From positions 23,991 through 43,257 of the forward strand of contig DLRQ01000059.1 of assembly GCA_002501135.1 (NCBI GenBank): a DNA stretch of 19,267 nt, given 5' to 3'. This DNA is from Candidatus Neomicrothrix sp. UBA7884. GTDB taxonomy: Bacteria; Actinomycetota; Acidimicrobiia; Acidimicrobiales; MedAcidi-G1. Both the position numbers and the translations under genes were made by a program. The stretch's first letter is position 1. Every line of letters starts with the position of its first letter. The notes under the pieces are model-generated. The model was not told where the DNA came from and ran no database searches. It saw only the letters and a list, made by a program, of their open reading frames with translations. This document shows, piece after piece, positions 15,019 to 19,267 of this stretch.

Positions 15019-15024
15019 AGGGTA
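15019..15024 (-). promoter_or_regulatory. Putative -10 hexamer (TACCCT) for leaderless prfA mRNA
   Basis: On the minus strand TACCCT ends 7 nt before the prfA ATG, in the 51-nt gap after the upstream gene. There is no purine-rich ribosome binding site, and the -35 is not convincing. Confidence 0.4.
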
Positions 15025-15062
15025 CCGGTAGGGCCCCGGCAGACAGGAACGACCCGCCGAGT

Positions 15063-16052
15063 TCAGTCCCAGCCTCCCCTGAGCCCGACTACCTCTGAAC
15101 GCACGGCGAGTCGCTCAACGGCGGCAACCACCGTGGGTAGAACATCCCTTGCCGGTAGGGCAACGATCAGGCGGTCGGGATCTTCACGCAGAACGAGGTC
15201 GGCAACGGCGGGAACAAGGTCAGGGTCGGCACCGACAGAGCAGACGAGCAGGACCCGTTCTCCGGAGATGTCAATCCCGATTGCTGCGGTCGGGACACTG
15301 TCACGGAGGCCGGCAGGTGTCTCGGCCGGGTCCACGGCGGTCAGGCTGGCGAGACGGAGGGTCGAGGGGTCTGTGATCAAGTCGTGTCTCAACCAGCGTT
15401 CACGAACGAGGGTGGCGAGCGGATGTGACCCGGCTCCGGCCCGCCGTTGGGTTCGAACGATCTCTGCCACCGACATGAGGTTCTCGGCCGGCGGCCTGTC
15501 GCCGTGGAGGGCAACGCCGGCCTCGCGGTCCAGGCGACCCACCCCGATCTCGATGCCGGACGGCGTGGCACGGACCACCTCGAGACCGAGGATCTCACCC
15601 CTCCAGATACCACCCTCCTGGACCGGATCCACACCGGCCTGCCGGCAGAGGTCGATGAAACCGAGAGGTGCCTCGGTTGGTTGGAGCAACTCGGGCAGAG
15701 GAGCGGCATCAACGGGCCGCAGGAGCACACCGTCAGCGATCTGGACGGTCGGAGGCGGATCAACCACAGCAGAGCGCCTGGCAGCCACGGCAGCAACCGA
15801 AGGGTCGTCATAAATGACGACCGCCTCTTCGAGCTGATGACGAGCAGCCAGCAGCAGCAGGTTTCCGAATGCCTCCTCCGGCCTGTCGGGAGAGGCCAGG
15901 AACACGATCCTGTCGGCATCATCGTCGATGAGGGCCACTCCACCACCGACCGAGATCGGCTCAACGTCGGGTTCTGAGCCGGTTAACTCACGGACGTGTG
16001 AAGTCAACCGGGCTGCGAGAAGGGCGGCACCCCGATCGGAGGCCACGGTCAC
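15063..16052 (-). CDS. Protein of unknown function between rpmE and prfA
   Basis: I do not recognise this 329-aa protein. It is acidic and Ala/Leu/Val/Asp-rich, with no signal peptide, membrane segment or cysteine-rich motif. The N-terminal third (VGGGVALIDDDADRIVFLASPDRPEEAFGNLLLLAARHQLEEAVVIYDD) has an alternating strand-helix look. The middle contains ILGLEVVRATPSGIEIGVGRLDREAG, and the C-terminal third (AAIGIDISGERVLLVCSVGADPDLVPAVADLVLREDPDRLIVALP) again looks alpha/beta. The two end regions might be related halves. The start is a GTG without a clear ribosome binding site, and another GTG lies 6 nt further in. Strong third-position GC and its position inside the rho-prfA run support a real gene. 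Some bacteria place DUF1385 between rpmE and prfA, but this sequence does not look like DUF1385. Confidence 0.8.
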   Translation of the reverse strand: MTVASDRGAALLAARLTSHVRELTGSEPDVEPISVGGGVALIDDDADRIVFLASPDRPEEAFGNLLLLAARHQLEEAVVIYDDPSVAAVAARRSAVVDPPPTVQIADGVLLRPVDAAPLPELLQPTEAPLGFIDLCRQAGVDPVQEGGIWRGEILGLEVVRATPSGIEIGVGRLDREAGVALHGDRPPAENLMSVAEIVRTQRRAGAGSHPLATLVRERWLRHDLITDPSTLRLASLTAVDPAETPAGLRDSVPTAAIGIDISGERVLLVCSVGADPDLVPAVADLVLREDPDRLIVALPARDVLPTVVAAVERLAVRSEVVGLRGGWD

Positions 16053-16069
16053 TGTGTTCGTTCGGTGGC

Positions 16070-16090
16070 AGGCGGCTGAGGTGGCCGCCT
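16070..16090. terminator. Hairpin between rpmE and the unknown gene
   Basis: AGGCGGC-TGAGGTG-GCCGCCT is a perfect 7-bp stem with a 7-nt loop, in the 55-nt gap after the rpmE stop. No U-tract follows on the coding strand, so it could be a partial terminator, a processing site or an mRNA 3'-end stabiliser. Confidence 0.4.
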
Positions 16091-16107
16091 ACACACGTTG
16101 AACAGGC

Positions 16108-16362
16108 TCAGGCCTTGCGGCGCGAGCCGTACCTGCGCTCGAAGCGCTCGACTCGACCGGCGGTGTCAACGATCTTCATCTGACCGGTGAAGAACGGGTG
16201 GCTGGCCGAGGAGATCTCGACCTTGACGAGTGGATACTCGACACCGTCTTCGAGGGTGATCGTGTCGTTGGTCTTGACCGTGGATCGGATCACGAAGGTG
16301 GCACCCTCGGAGAGGTCCTGAAAGACCACGGGGCGGTAGTCGGGGTGGATGTCTGTCTTCAT
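16108..16362 (-). CDS. rpmE2: 50S ribosomal protein L31, type B (zinc-free)
   Basis: This 84-aa ribosomal protein of the large subunit starts MKTDIHPDYRPVVFQD and ends HPFFTGQMKIVDTAGRVERFERRYG, the L31 hallmarks. It contains no cysteine at all: where zinc-binding L31 has CxxC pairs it has the insertion and VEISSASHPFF wording of type B. A GGAG ribosome binding site lies 5 nt before the ATG. It follows rho by 74 nt. In many bacteria the zinc-free form is a Zur-regulated spare copy, yet here it holds the standard rpmE locus next to rho. Confidence 0.95.
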   Translation of the reverse strand: MKTDIHPDYRPVVFQDLSEGATFVIRSTVKTNDTITLEDGVEYPLVKVEISSASHPFFTGQMKIVDTAGRVERFERRYGSRRKA

Positions 16363-16393
16363 AGCGGCTCCAGTCTGCGGCGTGCCGGGTGCG

Positions 16394-16414
16394 CCTGCAA
16401 CCTGCGGTTGCAGG
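16394..16414. terminator. Strong hairpin between rho and rpmE
   Basis: CCTGCAACC-TGC-GGTTGCAGG forms a perfect 9-bp stem with a 3-nt loop, the best hairpin in the window. It lies 22 nt after the rho stop and about 30 nt before the rpmE start. No T-tract follows on the minus strand, so it may be an attenuator, a processing site or a ribosomal-protein leader structure rather than a classical terminator. Confidence 0.5.
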
Positions 16415-16436
16415 TGGCGTCATTCGGGTGGTTAGT

Positions 16437-18083
16437 TCAACTTCCCATCGAGGGTCCCTTGGCCACCTCGGCCAGGAACTCGTCGTTGTTCTTGAAAGTC
16501 TTGAGGCGGTCGATGAGCAGCTCCAGGCTGGCAGCAGCCGAGGTGTCGCCGTCGTTGGCAAGCCCGTTCAGGACCCTGCGCAACTTCCATACCTGGTTCA
16601 GCTGCTTGCGCTCGAACAACAGCTCCTCGTGGCGTGTGGAAGAGGCGTTGACGTCGATTGCCGGGTACACACGCCTCTCGGCTATGCGCCGGTCGAGGCG
16701 CAACTCCATGTTGCCCGTGCCCTTGAACTCCTCAAAGATGACCTCGTCCATCTTGGATCCGGTCTCGACGAGGGCTGTGGCGAGAATGGTGAGCGATCCA
16801 CCCTCCTCGACGTTGCGGGCGGCACCGAAGAACTTCTTCGGCGGGTAGAGCGCACCAGTGTCGATTCCGCCGGACATGATGCGTCCGGTCGCCGGTGCGG
16901 CCAGGTTGTAGGCCCTTGAGAGACGGGTGATGCCGTCCAGCATGATCACGACGTCCTCGCCGCGCTCGACCATGCGCTTGGCGCGCTCAATTGCTATCTC
17001 GGCAAGGTGGGTGTGTTCATCGCTGGGCCGGTCGAAGGTAGAGCCCATGACCTCGCCATTTTTCAGCCAGCGGCGCATGTCGGTCACCTCTTCGGGGCGC
17101 TCGTCGACAAGGAGGACGATGAGCTTCACCTCGGGGTGGTTGGTCTCGATGGACCTTGCGATGGTCTTCATGATCGTGGTCTTACCGGCCTTCGGCGGCG
17201 ACACGATGAGGCCTCGCTGGCCTTTGCCGATCGGGGAGATCAGGTCGACGATCCGGGCGGTCATGTTGTCGGAGTCACCCTCGACCTCGAGGCGCAGTCG
17301 CTCATCGGGGAACAGCGGGGTGAGGTCCTCGAAGCGGGGGCGGCCCTTTGCCTCTTCGGGGGGCCTGCCGTTCACCGACTCGATGCTGAGTAGCGCCGGG
17401 TTCTTCTCGCTGCGGTTGGCCGGTCGGGAGGTACCTGTCAGGTGGTCACCCTTTCGGAGATCAAACTGGCGGACCTGCTTGACCGACACGTATGCGTCGT
17501 CCTTGGAGGGCTTGAATCCGTTGACGCGCAGGAATCCGTAACCCTCGTCGCGCAGATCGATGTAGCCCTCGATGGCTACCGGTTCGCCGTCCCACGGCTC
17601 TTCCGGGGTGTTGTCCCGTTCACGTCCGCGGCCACCGCTACGGCGACGCCGACGGTTGCCGGGACCGGCCTGGTCCTGCTGGCGGTTCCGGTTCTGGTTC
17701 TGGCTGCCGCCCCTGCGGTCGCCGTCCCTGTTCTGTGACTCCTGCTTCGGCTTCTGCTGGTCGCGGCCATCTCTGGCAGTACGGTCAGAAGCAGCTTCTT
17801 TCGACTCGGCCTTGTCAGCCTTGTCGGCCTTCTCTTCGGCTTCGGCCGCGGCCTCCCATGCTGCAGGTGGTTCCTCGGTGAGGGCCTCTGCAGCAGGGGC
17901 TGACCCGTTCGCAGATCCGGCGCTGGGAGCGCCGTCGACGCCGGCCAGGTCCAGGATCAGGTCGACGATCTCGGCTTTGCGCGAACGCGATCCGGGCTTG
18001 CCGCCCAGGGCGGTTGCGATTGTTGTCAGCTCGTCGCGGTCCTTGGTTTCAAGGGCGGTTCGCTCGAGTTGGGTCGAGTCCAT
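16437..18083 (-). CDS. rho: Transcription termination factor Rho
   Basis: This 548-aa hexameric RNA helicase terminates transcription at C-rich rut sites. Residues 8-46 are the Rho_N helical domain. Residues about 50-165 are a low-complexity insertion, first Ala/Glu/Lys-rich then Arg/Asn/Gln/Gly-rich, as in other high-GC actinobacteria. The cold-shock-like primary RNA site follows (EGYIDLRDEGYGFLRVNG, 172-189). The ATPase domain has Walker A PPKAGKTT (296-303), LLVDERPEEV and Walker B VVIMLDGITRLSRAYN (Asp383). The ALYPPKKFFGAARN and MELRLDRRIAERRVYPAIDV segments are intact. The charged insertion may aid binding to structured GC-rich RNA. AAGG lies upstream of the ATG. The gene has an unusually long leader of about 250 nt. 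Confidence 0.97.
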   Translation of the reverse strand: MDSTQLERTALETKDRDELTTIATALGGKPGSRSRKAEIVDLILDLAGVDGAPSAGSANGSAPAAEALTEEPPAAWEAAAEAEEKADKADKAESKEAASDRTARDGRDQQKPKQESQNRDGDRRGGSQNQNRNRQQDQAGPGNRRRRRSGGRGRERDNTPEEPWDGEPVAIEGYIDLRDEGYGFLRVNGFKPSKDDAYVSVKQVRQFDLRKGDHLTGTSRPANRSEKNPALLSIESVNGRPPEEAKGRPRFEDLTPLFPDERLRLEVEGDSDNMTARIVDLISPIGKGQRGLIVSPPKAGKTTIMKTIARSIETNHPEVKLIVLLVDERPEEVTDMRRWLKNGEVMGSTFDRPSDEHTHLAEIAIERAKRMVERGEDVVIMLDGITRLSRAYNLAAPATGRIMSGGIDTGALYPPKKFFGAARNVEEGGSLTILATALVETGSKMDEVIFEEFKGTGNMELRLDRRIAERRVYPAIDVNASSTRHEELLFERKQLNQVWKLRRVLNGLANDGDTSAAASLELLIDRLKTFKNNDEFLAEVAKGPSMGS

Positions 18084-18338
18084 GCTCAGACACCTTCTTC
18101 TACTTGTTGTGTTCGACTTGGGGGGTTTTGGCCAGACGGTCCAAAGACCGAACCGGCAACCGCCTCGTGGTGGGGAATCTCCGGTGAGGCTTGTCGGCGG
18201 AGCAGGTCCGGTCGGGTGACCGGTTCGATGCTGGATCCACCAGGGGGTGGAGGAGGCACCGGCGCACCACCGACGGTGATAGTCAGCGGGACAGCGGGGG
18301 AAACAAGTTCTCGTCAGCCCCAGCCCGACGACATGAAC
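18084..18338 (-). promoter_or_regulatory. Long 5' leader of rho, C-rich with two hairpins (possible autoregulation)
   Basis: No gene is seen in this 255-bp stretch. As RNA (minus strand) it holds C-rich tracts, notably opposite the plus-strand G-run at 18243-18256, that resemble rut sites. Two short perfect hairpins are present at 18208-18223 (CCGGTC stem, 4-nt loop) and 18137-18150 (CGGTC stem, 4-nt loop). A six-codon ORF (MSSGWG) begins at about 18334, near the predicted transcription start. Rho genes are known to be autoregulated through their leaders in other bacteria, and the same is inferred here. Confidence 0.4.
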
Positions 18339-18368
18339 ATTGTAGTGAATCCACGGAAGTCACCACAA
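18339..18368 (-). promoter_or_regulatory. Probable rho promoter
   Basis: On the minus strand TACAAT (18339-18344) matches the -10 consensus at 5 of 6 positions and stands out in a GC-rich region. TTGTGG (18363-18368) lies 18 nt upstream as a weak -35. It sits in the spacer between the arsR stop and rho. The predicted transcript starts near 18332. Confidence 0.5.
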
Positions 18369-18399
18369 CCACCCTCCCGTTGCCGTGGAATGGGGAAGC

Positions 18400-18735
18400 T
18401 CAGCAGTTGATGAGTGTTGCGGCCGCCAGGAGCGCCTCGGGACGAACGGAGTACCAGATCCAGCGACCCCGCCGTTCCCGGTCAACGAGGCCTGCCTCGT
18501 GTAGGGCCTTGAGATGGTGGCTGATGGTGGGCTGTGAACGGCCGAGCGGCCCAACCAGGTCGCAGGCACAGGAGCCTTCAGGTCGGGAGGCTATGAGGCT
18601 GAACAGCCTCAGGCGGATGGGATCACCGAGTACGGAGAACACCCCTGCGAGTCGGTGGGCGGTCTCGTCGTCGAGGGCTGCCTCGGTTATCGGTGGGCAA
18701 CACTGGAGGTCGGTGGCGGCAGTCACAGTTGACAT
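18400..18735 (-). CDS. arsR: ArsR-family arsenite-responsive repressor
   Basis: This winged-helix repressor of about 108-111 aa belongs to the ArsR/SmtB family. It has the wing-and-helix core VFSVLGDPIRLRLFSLI, then SCACDLVGPLGRSQPTISHHLKALHEAGLVDRERRGRWIWYSV. Candidate As(III) ligands are the vicinal Cys12-Cys13 near the N-terminus and Cys56/Cys58 in the CACDL helix. This is the arrangement of corynebacterial ArsR (two adjacent N-terminal cysteines plus one in the core). It is divergent from an arsI/cadI-like gene. The ATG at 18735 overlaps a perfect TATAAT. A GTG at codon 4 (18726) lies exactly 7 nt past that hexamer and is the more likely leaderless start. Confidence 0.93.
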   Translation of the reverse strand: MSTVTAATDLQCCPPITEAALDDETAHRLAGVFSVLGDPIRLRLFSLIASRPEGSCACDLVGPLGRSQPTISHHLKALHEAGLVDRERRGRWIWYSVRPEALLAAATLINC

Positions 18736-18757
18736 TATATCGACTAATATCTATATT
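18729..18757 (+). promoter_or_regulatory. Near-consensus promoter for arsI
   Basis: A perfect TTGACA (18729-18734) is followed after exactly 17 nt by TATATT (18752-18757, 5 of 6 to TATAAT). Transcription should start near 18764, giving a leader of about 45 nt that carries the AAGGAG ribosome binding site. It is overlapped completely by the arsR promoter on the other strand. Confidence 0.8.
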
Positions 18758-18762
18758 TGCAA
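18734..18762 (-). promoter_or_regulatory. Near-consensus promoter for arsR
   Basis: Read on the minus strand, TTGCAA (18757-18762, 4 of 6) is followed after exactly 17 nt by a perfect TATAAT (18734-18739). A GTG at 18726 starts 7 nt further on, which gives a leaderless arsR mRNA. Confidence 0.75.
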
Positions 18763-18773
18763 GCATCGATATA
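18736..18773. promoter_or_regulatory. A+T-rich dyad, probable ArsR operator
   Basis: TATATCGA (18736-18743) and TCGATATA (18766-18773) are exact inverted repeats separated by 22 nt. An inner dyad, AATAT-CT-ATATT, lies at 18746-18757. Together they cover the core of both divergent promoters, where a bound repressor would silence both genes. Confidence 0.6.
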
Positions 18774-18808
18774 TGACCCTCCCACCTCAATAAGGAGATG
18801 ACCACACC

Positions 18809-19225
18809 ATGAGCCGACTACAGCTAGCAATCGACGTCAGCGACCTTGACAGTGCAATCGACTTCTACACCCGCATGTTCGACACACCTCCGGCAAAGGT
18901 GCGCCCCGGCTACGCCAACTTCGCCATCGCCGACCCACCGCTGAAGTTGGTGCTCTTCGAGGACACCTCCGGTGGTGGCACGATCAACCACCTAGGGGTC
19001 GAAGCCGAGTCGAGCGCCGAGGTGGTGGCCGCCGAGGCACGCCTGTCAGCCTCAGGCATCGAGACCACCGGCGTTGGCGACGCAATGTGCTGCTACGCCG
19101 ACAAGACCGAGACCTGGCTGTCAGGCCCCGACGACACCCGATGGGAGTGGTACGTCAAGACCGGCGACAACGAACAGTTCGAGGACGTCAAGGTCGAGTA
19201 CGACAAGCCCGGCTGCTGCAACTGA
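18809..19225 (+). CDS. arsI: ArsI/CadI-family VOC protein (C-As lyase or cadmium/arsenic-induced protein)
   Basis: This 138-aa single-domain vicinal-oxygen-chelate (glyoxalase-fold) protein resembles mycobacterial CadI and the C-As lyase ArsI, which cleaves methyl or aryl groups from trivalent organoarsenicals using Fe(II) and oxygen. Predicted metal ligands are Gln5, His61 (INHLGVE) and Glu113 (RWEWY). The vicinal Cys94-Cys95 in MCCYADKTETW is the As(III) thiol site of ArsI. PGYANFAIADPPLKLVL is the typical family stretch. An extra CC pair sits at the C-terminus (136-137). The ATG has AAGGAG about 11 nt upstream and a near-consensus promoter shared head-on with arsR. Being complete and next to arsR, it probably opens an ars operon that continues past the window. 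Confidence 0.92.
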   Translation: MSRLQLAIDVSDLDSAIDFYTRMFDTPPAKVRPGYANFAIADPPLKLVLFEDTSGGGTINHLGVEAESSAEVVAAEARLSASGIETTGVGDAMCCYADKTETWLSGPDDTRWEWYVKTGDNEQFEDVKVEYDKPGCCN

Positions 19226-19267
19226 CCCACGCCTCCACACACCGTTCTAATGGGCACAGCGATACGA

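Noticed and set aside
14929..15813. 294-aa plus-strand frame over the prfA start and the unknown gene
   Set aside because: It is Ser/Arg/Thr-rich antisense shadow. The opposite strand carries RF1 and a well-coded frame.
18351..18388. CCACGG/CCGTGG inverted repeat after arsR as a terminator
   Set aside because: The arms are only 6 bp and about 26 nt apart, with no U-tract, so it is a weak hairpin and probably fortuitous.
4..19258. ATGGGCACA occurs near both window ends (4-12 and 19250-19258)
   Set aside because: A 9-mer match with no longer flanking identity is consistent with chance and does not indicate attachment sites or terminal repeats.
19250..19267. ATG at 19250 as the start of a next ars gene
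   Set aside because: Only six codons are visible and there is no ribosome binding site or -10-like hexamer at the right spacing, so it cannot be supported.

Overview
This is a GC-rich stretch (about two thirds G+C by eye, strong G/C bias at third codon positions) from an actinobacterial chromosome, most likely a member of the class Acidimicrobiia. The placement rests on gene content and is an inference: proteins of mycothiol-dependent families, a DUF3039 protein, a PAC2-family protein, an Arg/Asn/Gly-rich insertion in Rho, a corynebacterial-type ArsR with vicinal cysteines, and a rho-rpmE-prfA-prmC-tsaC order typical of high-GC Gram-positives. Nothing in the window is an insertion sequence, phage gene, CRISPR array, tRNA or rRNA.

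Left part (1-6946). A possible C-terminal scrap of a Cys-rich protein runs off the left edge. Next come a SulP anion transporter (+) and, convergent with it, an MFS transporter plus a large cytoplasmic-type sulfatase (-) that look like one transcription unit. A plausible joint role is import of a sulfate ester, its intracellular hydrolysis, and sulfate movement by SulP. A PAC2-family protein and a mycothiol-dependent isomerase-family protein follow on the + strand.

Middle part (6956-11652). A VapBC-type toxin-antitoxin pair has a perfect 10-bp inverted repeat around the antitoxin start codon. Then, read right to left on the - strand, come an acyl-CoA (probably malonyl-CoA) synthetase, a Rv2466c-like DsbA-family protein, a second mycothiol-dependent isomerase-family protein and MsrA. 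This looks like a thiol/redox unit with its own promoter. Just upstream of it lies an in-frame relic of an FMN-dependent alpha-hydroxy-acid dehydrogenase that has lost its whole catalytic barrel.

Right part (11673-18083, -). This is a translation/termination housekeeping run: rho, rpmE (zinc-free type B L31), an unrecognised 329-aa protein, prfA, prmC, tsaC, rpiB and DUF3039, mostly with short gaps or overlaps. Rho has a leader of about 250 nt with C-rich tracts and hairpins.

Right edge (18400-19225). An arsR/arsI (cadI-like) divergent pair is separated by an unusually A+T-rich 73-bp spacer carrying two near-consensus promoters that overlap on opposite strands.

A theme across the window is that several genes (arsR, vapB, prfA, rpiB, the AMP-binding gene, the SulP gene) have a TAnnnT -10-like hexamer 6-8 nt before the start codon and no convincing Shine-Dalgarno. 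That is the geometry expected for leaderless mRNAs.
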